The position numbers were made by a program, and so were the translations under genes. From Actinomadura soli (GTDB lineage: Bacteria > Actinomycetota > Actinomycetes > Streptosporangiales > Streptosporangiaceae), in assembly GCF_005889715.1 (NCBI RefSeq), contig NZ_VCKW01000010.1, positions 1-60,658 of the forward strand: a stretch of 60,658 bases of DNA, in the 5' to 3' direction. How positions within the stretch are numbered: the first letter of the stretch is position 1; each line of letters begins with the position of its first letter. Under the pieces are notes generated by a model. That model had not been told where the DNA came from and made no database searches. It was given only the letters and a program-made list of their open reading frames with translations. Shown here in pieces: positions 1-18,313 of this stretch.

Positions 1-3000
1 GGGTTGAGGTGGTCGCAGACTTCGTCGAGGGCGGCGGCGAAGACGGGGTGGGTGGCGTAGAGGTCGCGGCCCATGCCGGGGCGTTGACTGCCCTGCCCGG
101 TGAACAAGAACGCGGTGAGGGGTTGGGCCGGTACTGGTGTCGCGCGGTGGAGCAGGTTGGGGTGCGGCGTGTCGTGCGAGAGCGCGATGAGGCCCTCAAG
201 GAAGCCCTGGCGATCCTGGGCGGTGATGGCAGCGGTGTGAGCGAAGCGGGTGCGTGTGGTGGCCAGGGTGTGGCCGATGTCGTTGAGGGGTGTTTGGGGG
301 TGGGCGGTCAGGTGGGTGTGCAGGCGCGTGGCGTGGGCGCGGAGTGCCTGGTCGGTGCGGCCGGAGATGATCCAAGGCCGTGGCGTGGTGTCTGCGGTGG
401 ATTGTGGGGCTGTGGTGGGTGGCTGTTCGAGGATGATGTGGGCGTTGGTGCCGCTGATGCCGAAGGAGGAGACTCCGGCGCGGCGTGGGTGGTCGGTGTC
501 GGGCCAGGGCCGGGCTTGGGTGAGTAGTGAGATGGCGCCTGCGGTCCAGTCGACGTGGGTGGTGGGTTCGTCGACGTGCAGGGTGCGGGGGAGGACGCCG
601 TGCCGCATCGCCTCGATCATCTTGATGACGCCGCCCACACCGGCAGCCGCCTGCGCATGCCCGAGGTTGGACTTCAGGGAGCCCAGGTAGAGGGGCCGTT
701 CGGGGTCACGGCCCTGCCCGTAGGTGGCGAGCAGCGCACCGGCTTCGATGGGGTCGCCCAGGCGGGTGCCGGTGCCGTGTGCCTCGACCGCGTCGACATC
801 CGCGGCGGAGAGCCCGGCTGCGGCGAGCGTCTCCTGGATCACCCGTTCCTGGGCCGGGCCGCTCGGCGCGGCGAGGCCGTTGCTGGCGCCGTCCTGGTTG
901 ATGGCCGAACCGCGGACGATGGCCAGGACCTCGTGGCCGTTGCGCCGGGCGTCCGACAGCCGCTCCAGCAGCAGGACGCCGACGCCCTCGGCCCAGCCCG
1001 TGCCGTCCGCTCCGTCGGCGAACGCCTTGCAGCGGCCGTCCGGCGACAGGCCCCGCTGGCGGCTGAACTCCACGAACATGCCGGGGCTCGACATCACCGT
1101 CACGCCGCCCGCCACGGCCAGCTCGCAGTCGCCCGCGCGCAGCGCCTGCGCGGCCAGATGCAGGGACACCAGGGACGAGGAGCACGCGGTGTCGACGGTG
1201 ACGGCGGGGCCGCGCAGGCCGAAGGTGTAGGCGACGCGGCCCGACAGCACGCTGGTGAAGTTGCCGGTCAGCAGGAACCCGCCGGCCTTGTCGTCCGCCT
1301 CGTGCAGCCGCGGGCCGTAGTCCTGGGCGAGTGCGCCGAGGTAGACACCGGTGTCGCTGTCGCGCAGCGCGGCCGGATCGACCCCGGCCCGCTCCAGGGC
1401 CTCCCACACGGTCTCAAGGACCAGTCGCTGCTGCGGGTCCATGCCGAGGGCCTCGCGCGGGCTGATGCCGAAGAACTCGGCGTCGAACTCGTCCGCGTCG
1501 TGCAGGAACCCGCCCTGGCGGGTGTACGAGCGGCCGGCGCGGTCCGGGTCGCCGTCGAAGAGGGTGTCGAGCGGCCAGCCCCGGTTGACGGGGAAGCCGG
1601 AGATGACGTCCTTCTCGTCCAGGACGAGCTGCCACAGCTCTTCCGGTGAGGTCACGCCGCCCGGGAAGCGGCACGCCATGGAGACGATGGCGATGGGCTC
1701 GTCCGCGTCACCGCCGCGGCGCTTGGAGGGCGCCGCCGCCACGGTGGTCGCGGTGCCGTTCAGCTGCGCGGCGAGGTGCTGGGCGAGCTGCTCGGGGGTG
1801 GGATGGTCGAAGAGCAGCGTCACCGGGAGCCGGAGGCCGGTGGCGTCGACCAGGCGGTTGCGCAGCTCCACCGCGCGTGCGGAGTCGAGGCCGAGGCTCA
1901 GGAACGCGCCCGTGCCGTCGAGTTCGGCGTCCGGGTCGAGTCCCAGAACCAGGGCGGTCTCGGCGCGCACCAGTTCCAGGAGCCCGACCATGGCCTCATC
2001 GGGTGCGCCGTCGGTGGTGGGCTGGGCCTGCGGCGGAGGGGGCGCGGGCAGGTCGATGAGCGAGGCGTCCGGGCCGAACGCGGGGCGCCAGTCCACCGTG
2101 GCGCCGCTGGTGTGCAGGCGGGCGAGCGAGGCGAGGAACCGGCGCGTTCCGGGCTTGTTGCGGTGCAGGGTCTCCACGACGACCGCGTCCGACTCCAGGT
2201 CGTCCAGGATCTGCTGGAGCGCCATGGTCATGACCGGGTGCGGACTGATCTCGATGAAGGCCTGGTGGCCGGTCTCGAGGGCGCGCACGGAGCGCTCGAA
2301 CCGCACGGTGCCGCGCAGGTTGGCGTACCAGTAGGCGGCGTCCAGGGCCGCGGTGTCGAGGAAGTCGCCGGTCACGGTCGAGTGGAACGGCACGCCCGCC
2401 GAGCGCGGCTCGACCGGCGCGAGCCCGGTGATGAGCTCGTCCCGCAGCGCCTCGATGTGCGGGGAGTGGGCCGCGAGGTCGACGGGGATCCGCTTGGCCG
2501 TCACACCCCCGGCGGGAAGCTCTTCGAGCAGGCGGTCGACGACGTCGCGGTCGCCGGACAGGACCACCGATCGCGGCCCGTTCACCGCGGCGACGGCGAG
2601 CCGGTCGCCCCACTCGGCGAGTATCGGGTCCAGGGACGCGAGCGGCGCCGACACGGAGATCATCCCGCCGCGGCCCGCGAGCCGGGCCTGGGCCTTGCTC
2701 CACAGGGAGACGACCCGTGCCCCGTCCTCCATGGACAGGCCGCCGGCGACGACGGCGGCGGCGATCTCCCCGTTGCTGTGCCCGAGCACGGCCGAGGGCC
2801 GCACCCCGAAGGACTCCCACAGCCCGGCGAGGGCCACCGACACCGCGAACAGGGCGGGCTGGACGACGTCGTCGCGGTCGAGGGGCGCCGCGCCCGGCGT
2901 CCCGCGCAGCACGTCCTCCAGGGACCAGTCGATGTAGGGGGCGAGCGCCCGGGCACTCGCGTCGACGGCGTCGCGGAACACGCCGGACGCGTCGAGGAGC

Positions 3001-3956
3001 CCGGCCGCCATGCCGATCCACTGGGAGCCCTGGCCGGGGAAGACGAAGACGGCCCGGTCCCGCGCCGCCGCGCCGCCGCTGACGCGGGTCGCGCTGCGGT
3101 CGCCGCGGGCCAGCGCGGTGAGCTCGTCGGCGAGCTGCCGGTCGTCGTCCGCCCACACGACGCTCCGGTGCCGGGCGGCGGAGGGTTCGGCGGCGGCGTG
3201 CGAGGCCGCGAGGGAGAGGCCGAGGTCGCGCAGCGCGGGCCGGTTCTCCTCGTGGTGCGCGAGCAAACGCCGCGCCCGTTCCCGGACGTCGTCCTGCCCC
3301 GCCCCGGAGATGATCAGCGGGACCGTGGACGTGCGGAAGCCCGGCCGACCGGTCGCGAAGTCCCCTTCCGCGGCGGCCTCGACGACGACGCGGCATCCGC
3401 CGCCGCTGACGCTCGACGAGGACCGGCCGCGCTCGGCGGCCAGGACGGCCTCGACCAGCGCCGCCATGCCCGCCGCCGCGTCCGGCGCCGCGCCATGACC
3501 GCCCGTCGAGGCGGCGTCGCCGGCGCGATCGACGGACAGGACGGCGTGCACGCGGTCGCCGTCGGACCGCGCCCGGGCGAGCGTCTTGAGGACCAGGACG
3601 CCGCCGCTCTCGGGGCCGTCGACCCCGCCGGCGAGCGCCATTCCGGCCCGGCCGCCGTCCAGGCTCCGCGCGGCCAGGGCCACGGCCCGCAGCGCGGACC
3701 CGGCCCCGGTGGTGACGGTCGGCGTGAACCCGGGGAGACCGGCGGCGTGGTCGGCCTCCGGCCCGCCGAGGAACAGCTCTCCGTCGCCGTCCCGGAGGTC
3801 TTCGGGCGCGACGCCCGCGGCCGTCAGCGCCTCCTGGACGAGCGGCTCCCAGCCGGCCCGCGGGGTCGGCGCGCCCGGGAGCCGGCAGGACATCCCGATG
3901 ACGGCGAGGGACACCCCGAGGGACCCGGCATCGGTGATCATGCGGTCGGCAGACAC
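1..3956 (-). CDS. Modular type I polyketide synthase, loading plus first extension module (3' truncated by window edge)
   Basis: About 1318 codons are visible and the frame is still open at base 1. Start is GTG at 3956 with GGGAGAG just upstream. Order: a KS-like remnant (residues ~15-190, begins [10 protein letters not shown]) whose active-site region reads TTGAGSAL, so the Cys position is Ala85; AT (~310-600, FPGQGSQ, GHSNGE with Ser394); ACP (~670-740, LGLDSA, Ser692); a complete KS (~755-1180, DTACSSS with Cys925, then EAHGTGT and KSNLGH); and the start of a second AT (FTGQGSQ). The first AT has LAAH at 494-497, where extender ATs usually have HAFH (malonyl) or YASH (methylmalonyl), so its substrate cannot be called. 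It is the last visible gene of a leftward run with a P450 and an aminotransferase. Function as a starter/first-extension PKS is secure; the starter unit is unknown. Confidence 0.95.
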   Translation of the reverse strand, partial: MSADRMITDAGSLGVSLAVIGMSCRLPGAPTPRAGWEPLVQEALTAAGVAPEDLRDGDGELFLGGPEADHAAGLPGFTPTVTTGAGSALRAVALAARSLDGGRAGMALAGGVDGPESGGVLVLKTLARARSDGDRVHAVLSVDRAGDAASTGGHGAAPDAAAGMAALVEAVLAAERGRSSSSVSGGGCRVVVEAAAEGDFATGRPGFRTSTVPLIISGAGQDDVRERARRLLAHHEENRPALRDLGLSLAASHAAAEPSAARHRSVVWADDDRQLADELTALARGDRSATRVSGGAAARDRAVFVFPGQGSQWIGMAAGLLDASGVFRDAVDASARALAPYIDWSLEDVLRGTPGAAPLDRDDVVQPALFAVSVALAGLWESFGVRPSAVLGHSNGEIAAAVVAGGLSMEDGARVVSLWSKAQARLAGRGGMISVSAPLASLDPILAEWGDRLAVAAVNGPRSVVLSGDRDVVDRLLEELPAGGVTAKRIPVDLAAHSPHIEALRDELITGLAPVEPRSAGVPFHSTVTGDFLDTAALDAAYWYANLRGTVRFERSVRALETGHQAFIEISPHPVMTMALQQILDDLESDAVVVETLHRNKPGTRRFLASLARLHTSGATVDWRPAFGPDASLIDLPAPPPPQAQPTTDGAPDEAMVGLLELVRAETALVLGLDPDAELDGTGAFLSLGLDSARAVELRNRLVDATGLRLPVTLLFDHPTPEQLAQHLAAQLNGTATTVAAAPSKRRGGDADEPIAIVSMACRFPGGVTSPEELWQLVLDEKDVISGFPVNRGWPLDTLFDGDPDRAGRSYTRQGGFLHDADEFDAEFFGISPREALGMDPQQRLVLETVWEALERAGVDPAALRDSDTGVYLGALAQDYGPRLHEADDKAGGFLLTGNFTSVLSGRVAYTFGLRGPAVTVDTACSSSLVSLHLAAQALRAGDCELAVAGGVTVMSSPGMFVEFSRQRGLSPDGRCKAFADGADGTGWAEGVGVLLLERLSDARRNGHEVLAIVRGSAINQDGASNGLAAPSGPAQERVIQETLAAAGLSAADVDAVEAHGTGTRLGDPIEAGALLATYGQGRDPERPLYLGSLKSNLGHAQAAAGVGGVIKMIEAMRHGVLPRTLHVDEPTTHVDWTAGAISLLTQARPWPDTDHPRRAGVSSFGISGTNAHIILEQPPTTAPQSTADTTPRPWIISGRTDQALRAHATRLHTHLTAHPQTPLNDIGHTLATTRTRFAHTAAITAQDRQGFLEGLIALSHDTPHPNLLHRATPVPAQPLTAFLFTGQGSQRPGMGRDLYATHPVFAAALDEVCDHLN

Positions 3957-4047
3957 GTGCTCTCCCACTTCGGGTCTAGGTGGGTGCCGCGCGACGGGAC
4001 GCGGCGGGCATAGGACAAAAGAGGGGATACGGGGGCGCGGGGGAGGG

Positions 4048-5214
4048 CTACCAGGCGACGGACAGCCGGTGCAGACCGCGCGTGCCCATGCCGTCCTTCC
4101 AGACGAAGGGTTCGGGGACGTCGGCGAACCGCAGCGTCGGGAAACGCTGCACGAGACGTTCGAGGACGATGCGGATCTGCACCCTGGCCAGCGGCGCGCC
4201 CAGACAGCGGTGGACACCGTGGCCGAAGGTGAGGTGGGGGGTGTCGCGGCCGGTGAGGATGTTCATCGTCTCCGGCTCGGCGAACGCGTCGGCGTCGCGG
4301 TTGCCGTACAGCAGCGCGACCACGATGCCCTCGCCCGCCTGGACGGTGACGTCGCCGACCTGCACCGGCTCCGTGGCGACGCGCAGGAAGGTCACCGGCG
4401 TGGTGGGGCTCAGCCGGATCAGCTCCTCCACCGCGTTCCCGATCCGGTCGGGATGCTCGACCAGTTCCTCGTACGCGGCGCGGTCCTGCAGCAGCGAGAG
4501 CGTCGCGAGGCCGATCTGGCCCGCGGTGGTCTCGTAGCCCGCCATCAGCAGCGTGAGCCCGAGGGTGAACAGCTCCTTGGTGGACAGCTCGCCCCGGTCC
4601 TGCGCGGCGATCAGGTCGCTGAACAGGTCCTCCTGCGGCTCCTGGCGCTTGCGGCCCAGCAGCTCGGAGATGTACTCGATGAGCTCGATGCGGTTGCCGG
4701 CCCGCTCGCGGGGGCTCTTGGTGTCGACGTCGAAGAGCACCTCGACCCAGCCGCGGAACCGGGCGGTGTCGTCCTCGGGGACGCCGAGCATCGAGCAGAG
4801 CACCGACAGCGGCAGCGGCCGCGCGAGGTTCTCGATCAGGTCCGCGCCGGGGCCGAGCTCGGCGATCGCGTCGAGGCGCCGGTCGGTGAGCTCCTCCACG
4901 AAGGTGCTCATCCGGGCCATGCGGCCGGTGGAGAACGCGCCGCTGACCAGGCGCCGCAGCCGGACGTGCCGCTCGCCGTCCGCGCTCATCATGGAGTCCG
5001 CCGCGGGCTGGTCGTGGTTGAATCTCGGGGCCTCGGGCCCGAGCGCCGCGGCCCGGCTGAACCTCTTGTCGGTCAGGACCGAGCGGCCCAGCGCGTAGTC
5101 GCGCACCAGCCAGATGTCGTCGCCGGTGGACAGGGCGATGCGGGCGACGCCTTCAGGGCCGGGCGGCAGGAACTCGGGTAGCGGGCCCAGCTGGTCGGCC
5201 GTGGACTGCCTCAT
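4048..5214 (-). CDS. Cytochrome P450 (tailoring)
   Basis: A 388-residue soluble bacterial P450, full length for the family. It has the I-helix AGYETT (225-230), ExxR (E264-R267) and the heme loop [12 protein letters not shown] with Cys337 as thiolate ligand. It has no signal peptide or membrane segment, so it should depend on separate ferredoxin and reductase, neither of which is in the window. It starts 13 bp after the aminotransferase stop and ends 91 bp before the PKS start, so the three are probably cotranscribed. The overall look is CYP105/CYP107-like, typical of hydroxylation or epoxidation of polyketide or peptide products. The substrate cannot be read from sequence. Confidence 0.95.
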   Translation of the reverse strand: MRQSTADQLGPLPEFLPPGPEGVARIALSTGDDIWLVRDYALGRSVLTDKRFSRAAALGPEAPRFNHDQPAADSMMSADGERHVRLRRLVSGAFSTGRMARMSTFVEELTDRRLDAIAELGPGADLIENLARPLPLSVLCSMLGVPEDDTARFRGWVEVLFDVDTKSPRERAGNRIELIEYISELLGRKRQEPQEDLFSDLIAAQDRGELSTKELFTLGLTLLMAGYETTAGQIGLATLSLLQDRAAYEELVEHPDRIGNAVEELIRLSPTTPVTFLRVATEPVQVGDVTVQAGEGIVVALLYGNRDADAFAEPETMNILTGRDTPHLTFGHGVHRCLGAPLARVQIRIVLERLVQRFPTLRFADVPEPFVWKDGMGTRGLHRLSVAW

Positions 5215-5227
5215 CTGCGTAACCCCT

Positions 5228-6406
5228 TCACTTGTCGGCCGGCCGGGCGGCGCGGATCCGGTGCCCGACCTCGCGCAGCAGCTCTTCCTGCCGGTTGAAT
5301 GCGATGCGTACGTACTGCTCGCCGCGGGCGGGGTCGGCGAATGAGGAGGCTCCGGGGACGACCAGGACCCCGGCGGTGTCGAGGAGCTCGAAGGTGAAGG
5401 CCCGGCCGTCCTTGAGGCCCCCGGTGAGCGGGCTGACGTCGGCGAACAGGAAGCAGCCCCCTTCGGGCGGGGCGATCTTCATGCCCATGCCGGTGAAGAT
5501 CTCCAGGGCGAGGTCGCGGCGGCGGCCCATCTCCTCGGCCGCGGTCTTCAGGTCCGTCGAGAGGGCGGCGACGCCGACGGCCACCTGCAGCGGGGTCGCG
5601 GTGCCCTGCGTGGTGAGCTCGTGGACGCACTGCATCGCCTGGGTGCGGACGCGGTCGGCGCGCAGGAAGCCGATCCGCCAGCCGCTGATCGCGAAGCTCT
5701 TGGAGAGCGAGCCGGCGACGATGCTGCGCTCGGCGAGCCCGGGGACCTCGGCGATCGAGGTCTGGACCCGCCCGTCGAAGACGTAGTTGCTGTACACCTC
5801 GTCGCAGATGACCGTGGTGTCCCACCGCTCGGCCAGCTCGGCGATCAGGTCGAGCTCCTCCCGGTCGAGGACCCGTCCGGTGGGGTTGGCCGGCGAGTTC
5901 AGCAGCACGGCACGGGTGCGGGAGGTGAAGGCCGCGGCCAGGTCGGCCGGGTCGAACCGCCAGTCCGGCGGCTGCAGCGGGACGAACCGGGGCACGGCGC
6001 CGGCCAGCGCGATGGCCGACCTGAACTGCTCGTAGCCGGGGTCGAGCAGGACGACCTCGTCGCCGGGCTCGACGGAGGTGAGCAGGGCCACGCAGAGCGC
6101 CTCGGTGGCGCCCACGGTGATGGTCAGCTCGCCCCACGGGTCGGTCGGGACGGGAAAGGTGGCGGCGATCCGCTCCCGCAGCCCGAGATCGCCGGCGGGC
6201 ATGTCGTACTGGTTGCGCCCGGCGCGCATCGCCTCGCAGGCGGCGTCGATGATGTCGGCGGCGGGCTCGGGATATCCCGGGGTGCCGAGCGCCATGTCGA
6301 TGGCCTCGCGCTCCAGCGCCAGCATGAAGAGCTCGCCCAGGCTGTTGCCCGTGAGCCCCGCGGCGCGCGACGAGATGAATGGCCGATGGGCCGTGGAATG
6401 CGCCAT
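5228..6406 (-). CDS. PLP-dependent aminotransferase, class I/II fold
   Basis: 392 residues when started at the ATG at 6406, preceded by a strong purine run (AGGAGGAGGGGGAGC); an in-frame ATG further upstream would add about 36 residues of non-family sequence. Fold type I hallmarks: NPTG (Asn174), CDEVYS (Asp202), the Schiff-base lysine in SLSKSFAISGWRIG (Lys236), and a C-terminal Arg367 in YVRIAF for the substrate carboxylate. It resembles kynurenine/methionine-type aminotransferases. In this context it probably makes or consumes a non-proteinogenic amino acid or keto acid for the assembly line; PLP enzymes of this fold that act as arginine oxidases (MppP type) are a less likely alternative. 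It is first gene of the leftward operon, facing the shared promoter region. Confidence 0.93.
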   Translation of the reverse strand: MAHSTAHRPFISSRAAGLTGNSLGELFMLALEREAIDMALGTPGYPEPAADIIDAACEAMRAGRNQYDMPAGDLGLRERIAATFPVPTDPWGELTITVGATEALCVALLTSVEPGDEVVLLDPGYEQFRSAIALAGAVPRFVPLQPPDWRFDPADLAAAFTSRTRAVLLNSPANPTGRVLDREELDLIAELAERWDTTVICDEVYSNYVFDGRVQTSIAEVPGLAERSIVAGSLSKSFAISGWRIGFLRADRVRTQAMQCVHELTTQGTATPLQVAVGVAALSTDLKTAAEEMGRRRDLALEIFTGMGMKIAPPEGGCFLFADVSPLTGGLKDGRAFTFELLDTAGVLVVPGASSFADPARGEQYVRIAFNRQEELLREVGHRIRAARPADK

Positions 6407-7065
6407 GCTCCCCCTCCTCCTGTCTTCTGGGTCGCCTGAAAGTCCAGGCCGGCGCCTACGCGCAGTCGACCAGGGGAATTCAATCGAGCCGTTGTCCGGA
6501 AGATCGTGCGACATTCGACGGACGGAATCAAATCGAACAACCGCAGGCGCCAGGTGAACTCAGCCGACAGGACGCGTCCCCGTCCGAATCACGCGTAACT
6601 CAGAATGGATCACGTTGCCGGGTCGCGCTCCTGCTCCACCCGAACATACACGCCGATCCCTAAATGGTGAACCGGAAAACAGACCGGTGCTCGCGTCCCG
6701 GCGACAGGACACCGCGGATCGTGATCCGACAGGTCAGCGGCGTTCGGCTCGGAGGCCGGGCGTCGACTGGAACTGGGCGGGCTTGCTTGCGTCACGGTTC
6801 CGCGCAGACAATCGGGACTGGAAACCAAGAGGCGCGGTGGTGGACGGCCGGCCGAAGGGAACTGTGCGCGCACACTATACTCTTCGGATCGTTTTCCGCT
6901 CGCGCTTGCGGTGCCTCTGGTGAATGCCGGCTTCCGTTTAGGATTCTTGGATTCCGTCGCCCTGCCGGGATTCCCCCGCCCTGCCGGTGTGAGCGAACCG
7001 TCCGCGCGCGCGGCCCCTGCTCCGCTCACCGCGTCCCGCAGGGATTCATGAGTTTTGGAGCCTTC
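6407..7065. promoter_or_regulatory. Divergent promoter region between the PKS operon and the P450-NRPS operon
   Basis: About 660 bp without a convincing gene, noticeably lower in GC than the flanks, between two divergent operons. Open frames run through it on both strands but carry no recognisable protein sequence. It should contain the promoters of both arms of the cluster. The clearest element is the palindrome and -10-like hexamer near 6863-6881, listed separately. No regulator gene of the cluster lies in the window. Confidence 0.6.
6863..6881 (+). promoter_or_regulatory. Palindrome TGTGCGCGCACA abutting a TATACT -10-like hexamer
   Basis: A perfect 12-bp palindrome (6863-6874) lies one base before TATACT (6876-6881), about 185 bp upstream of the P450-NRPS start. 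No good -35 is seen at the usual distance, so the promoter could be activator-dependent. The arrangement is what a repressor or activator site would look like, but the short GC-alternating palindrome could arise by chance in such GC-rich DNA. Confidence 0.35.
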
Positions 7066-8298
7066 GTGACCGACCTTCACACGCCTTCAGACACCGTTGA
7101 AGGCATCGACCTCACCGACCCGCGGACCTTTCTGGCGCCCGGTGCCGAACTGGTGGACATGTGGCGCCGGTTCAGGGCCCAGAGCCCCGTCCACTGGCAT
7201 GAGGTCACCGGCCGCGCCGTGCCCGGCTTCTGGGCGCTGTCGCGCTACGACGACGTGATGAAGGTCTACCGGGACAACAGGCGGTTCACGTCGGAGCGGG
7301 GCAACGTACTGACCACCCTCCTGGAGGGCGGCGACTCCGCCGCGGGCAAGATGCTGGCCGTCACGGACGGCCGCCGTCACCGCGACCTGCGCAACCTGCT
7401 GCTGAAGGCGTTCGCGCCCCGCGTGCTCGAACCCGTCGTCGCCGGGGTGCGGGAGCGCGCCGACCGGCTGGTGCGGCACGCCGCCGAGAGCGGTGACTGC
7501 GACTTCGCCCAGGACGTCGCCGAGCACATTCCGATGGCCACCATCGCCGACCTGCTCGGGGTGCCGGCCGGTGACCGCGACTACCTGCTGTCCCTGACCA
7601 AGGAGGCGCTCAGCACCGAAGAGGAGGGACAGTCCGCGGACGAGGCCCTGGTCGCCCGGAACGAGCTGCTCTTCTACTTCTCGGGCCTCGCGGGGGAGCG
7701 GCGCGACGACCCGCGCGACGACGTGGTGAGCGTCCTCGCGACCAGCACGATCGACGGTGAGCCGCTCTCCGAGCAGGAGATCATCTTCAACTGCTACAGC
7801 GTCATCATCGGCGGCGACGAGACCAGCAGGCTCTCGATGATCTGCGGGATGCGCGAGCTCATCGAGCATCCGGAGCAGTGGCGGCGGCTCAAGTCCGGTG
7901 AGGTCACCGTGGACAGCGCAGTCGAGGAGGTGCTGCGCTGGGTCAGCCCCGCCATGCACTTCGGGCGCCGGGCCCTGGAGGACGTCGAGATCGGCGGGCG
8001 GACCGTCCGCGCCGGGGACGTCGTCACGCTCTGGAACAGCTCGGCCAACTACGACGAGGACGTCTTCGCCGACCCCGGCACCTTCGATCTGGGCCGCGCG
8101 CCCAACAAGCACGTGTCGTTCGGCTACGGGCCGCACTTCTGCCTGGGCGCCTACCTGGGCCGGGCCGAGATCTCCGCCATGCTCACCGCGCTGCGCACCC
8201 ATGTCGCCGAGGCCGTGCCGGACGGCCCGGCCAAGCCCATCCATTCCAACTTCCTGCACGGGTACAGCAGCCTGCCGGTCACTCTGCGCCGGGCCTGA
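7066..8298 (+). CDS. Cytochrome P450, NRPS-associated
   Basis: 410 residues from the GTG at 7066, chosen because GGAG sits five bases upstream; an ATG at 7048 in the same frame has a weaker site. It has I-helix GGDETSR (249-255), ExxR (E288-R291) and heme loop FGYGPHFCLGAYLGR with Cys359. It ends 42 bp before the NRPS, so the two are almost certainly one transcript. P450s placed this way often beta-hydroxylate an amino acid tethered to the peptidyl carrier protein; that role is an inference from position. It is clearly not a recent duplicate of the P450 at 4048-5214, since the two differ throughout. Confidence 0.94.
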   Translation: MTDLHTPSDTVEGIDLTDPRTFLAPGAELVDMWRRFRAQSPVHWHEVTGRAVPGFWALSRYDDVMKVYRDNRRFTSERGNVLTTLLEGGDSAAGKMLAVTDGRRHRDLRNLLLKAFAPRVLEPVVAGVRERADRLVRHAAESGDCDFAQDVAEHIPMATIADLLGVPAGDRDYLLSLTKEALSTEEEGQSADEALVARNELLFYFSGLAGERRDDPRDDVVSVLATSTIDGEPLSEQEIIFNCYSVIIGGDETSRLSMICGMRELIEHPEQWRRLKSGEVTVDSAVEEVLRWVSPAMHFGRRALEDVEIGGRTVRAGDVVTLWNSSANYDEDVFADPGTFDLGRAPNKHVSFGYGPHFCLGAYLGRAEISAMLTALRTHVAEAVPDGPAKPIHSNFLHGYSSLPVTLRRA

Positions 8299-8340
8299 GA
8301 GAGCGCTTCACCCCCTCCACTTCGAGCCTCTGGAGCATCC

Positions 8341-16653
<8,313 letters not shown>

Positions 16654-16658
16654 GCCCC

Positions 16659-17201
16659 TCAGCGCCGCGCGTGGCGGATCTTCAACCGTCCCGTCCCCAT
16701 GGTCCCGGAGATCCGGATCGTCGGCCCGTCCGGGCGAGAGCCCCGCCGCGGCCGGTAGCTCGCGTCCTTCAGGACGGTGCGCAGATCCTCGATGTCGACG
16801 ATCGCGTCGCGGGGCACCGTGATCTTGGCCCTGCCGGTGCCGAGCTGCAGCTCTATGTCGACCACCGGATGCTCGATGACCGCCCGCGACAGGTCCAGGC
16901 GCACGCGTCCGAACGCGGACTCGACCTTGACGGTCCGCGGCACCCGCCAAACGCCGCGCCGCCGGATCGGCCCGGTGAGGGCGGCGATCGTGGACGTGGT
17001 GCCCGGCTTCTCCGCCGGGAGCGAGGCCAGGGCCCGCGCGAGCTCGCCGCTCGTCTTGGCGGTGAGCACCCGGTCGAGGTGCGCGTCCATCTCCTCGTGC
17101 GAGATGTGCCCTTCGCTGTAGGCCTCCTGCAGGCGCTTCACGGCCGTGTCGCGGTCGTCTTCGCTGATCGGTGACGGCGGGTCTTGCGACGGAGAGGTCA
17201 C
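16659..17201 (-). CDS. DUF1707 domain protein with C-terminal cell-envelope (LiaF/YvqF-like) beta domain
   Basis: 180 residues, GTG start. The N-terminal 60 residues (SEDDRDTAVKRLQEAYSEGHIS...) match the DUF1707 pattern common in actinobacteria: a short helical module with D-R and AYxxGxIS-like features. The C-terminal half is a repetitive beta-rich segment (VDIELQLGTGRAKITVP...) like the LiaF-type stress-response domain. No membrane helix is seen. It faces the NRPS with only 5 bp between the stops and is transcribed against the cluster. Role unknown; it is probably a bystander gene enclosed in the cluster. Confidence 0.85.
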   Translation of the reverse strand: MTSPSQDPPSPISEDDRDTAVKRLQEAYSEGHISHEEMDAHLDRVLTAKTSGELARALASLPAEKPGTTSTIAALTGPIRRRGVWRVPRTVKVESAFGRVRLDLSRAVIEHPVVDIELQLGTGRAKITVPRDAIVDIEDLRTVLKDASYRPRRGSRPDGPTIRISGTMGTGRLKIRHARR

Positions 17202-17396
17202 GGTTTCACTCTAGCGCCGTCCCGGCGACGCGAACGCGTGAAGTGCGCGGCGGACAATGCGTCCGGCGGGAGGCCGCCCGCGCCGCCCGCGGCCCGGTCC
17301 CAGGACATTCATTCCGGGTCCCGCCGCCCCGCTTTCAGCCATTCCGTCCAGGTTTTCACAGATCCCGACCACTTCTACGAAAAAGAGGCGAGCAAG

Positions 17397-18239
17397 GTGT
17401 CGATCGTCAACAGGGACCGGCCCGTGAACAGCGCCCGCGCGGCGTCGCCACGGAATTATCTGATGTGCCGTCCGACCTACTTCGACGTCACGTATTCGAT
17501 CAACCCGTGGATGGACCCGGGACGGCCGACCTCGGCGCAGGCCGCCCTGGCCCAGTGGAAACGGCTGCACGACACGTTCGTCGAACTGGGCCACGAGGTG
17601 CGGCTCATCGAGCCGGTGCCGGGGCTGCCCGACATGGTGTTCGCCGCGAACGGCGCCATCGTCGCCGGCGGCAAGGTCCTCGTCGCCCGGTTCCGGCACC
17701 GTCAGCGCGCCGACGAGGCCGCGGCCTACCTCGACTGGTTCGGCCGCGGCGGCTGGTCCGAGGTCCGGCAGGCCGAGCACGTCAACGAGGGCGAGGGCGA
17801 CTTCCTCTGCGTCGGCGGGGAGATCCTGGCCGGCAGCGGTTTCCGCTCCGACCTCCGGGCGCACGACGAGGTACGCGAGTTCTTCGGCCGCCCCGTGGTG
17901 AGCCTGACGCTGGTCGACCCGAGCTTCTACCACCTCGACACGGCCCTCGCGGTGCTCGGGGACGGGGAGATCATGTACTACCCGGCGGCGTTCTCCCCGG
18001 AGAGCCGGGCGGTCCTGCGCGAGCGCTTCCCCGGCGCCATCCTGGCCGACGAGGCGGACGCCGCCGTGTTCGGCCTGAACGCGCTGTCGGACGGCCGGAA
18101 CGTGGTGCTGCCGCAGCGTGCCGCGGGCCTCGCGGCGCGGCTGCGCGAGCGCGGCTTCACACCCGTCGGAGTCGATCTGGCCGAATTGCTGAAGTCCGGC
18201 GGCAATGCCAAATGCTGCACGCTGGAGCTGCGCGGCTGA
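17397..18239 (+). CDS. Amidinotransferase/arginine deiminase superfamily enzyme, DDAH-like
   Basis: 280 residues from GTG 17397, with a purine-rich AAAGAGGCGAG upstream. Family features: MVFAANGAIV (81-90), EGEGDFL near 132-138 for the guanidine-binding acid, FYHLD with catalytic His179, and a C-terminal GGNAKCC with the nucleophilic Cys273 or Cys274. DDAH-type enzymes hydrolyse arginine or N-methylarginine to citrulline plus an amine. Inside a biosynthetic cluster it more likely converts an arginine-derived building block or a guanidino group on the product; this is an inference. It reads away from the DUF1707 gene (195 bp divergent gap) and is followed by a terminator-like hairpin. Confidence 0.88.
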   Translation: MSIVNRDRPVNSARAASPRNYLMCRPTYFDVTYSINPWMDPGRPTSAQAALAQWKRLHDTFVELGHEVRLIEPVPGLPDMVFAANGAIVAGGKVLVARFRHRQRADEAAAYLDWFGRGGWSEVRQAEHVNEGEGDFLCVGGEILAGSGFRSDLRAHDEVREFFGRPVVSLTLVDPSFYHLDTALAVLGDGEIMYYPAAFSPESRAVLRERFPGAILADEADAAVFGLNALSDGRNVVLPQRAAGLAARLRERGFTPVGVDLAELLKSGGNAKCCTLELRG

Positions 18240-18278
18240 AGCGGCCCACGGCCCAGGCCGGCCGCCGCGGCCCGCCCG

Positions 18279-18300
18279 GCTGTCCCGCCGACGGGACAGC
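18279..18300 (+). terminator. Perfect 9-bp stem hairpin after the DDAH-like gene
   Basis: GCTGTCCCG and CGGGACAGC form a perfect inverted repeat with a 4-nt loop, 39 bp after the DDAH stop. There is no T-tract, which is common for actinomycete terminators. Two further hairpins follow before the thioesterase gene. Confidence 0.6.
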
Positions 18301-18313
18301 GCCGCCCGGTCGG

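Noticed and set aside
1..4013. Plus-strand open frames over the PKS region
   Set aside because: The minus strand gives a continuous PKS with catalytic motifs in one frame; the plus-strand translations are compositionally biased noise.
6664..7065. Upstream extension of the second P450 to an ATG at 6664
   Set aside because: The added ~130 residues have no P450 sequence, lower GC and a promoter-like element; GTG 7066 has the proper ribosome site.
16654..16658. Terminator between the NRPS and the convergent DUF1707 gene
   Set aside because: Only 5 bp separate the stops and no hairpin was found in the gap.
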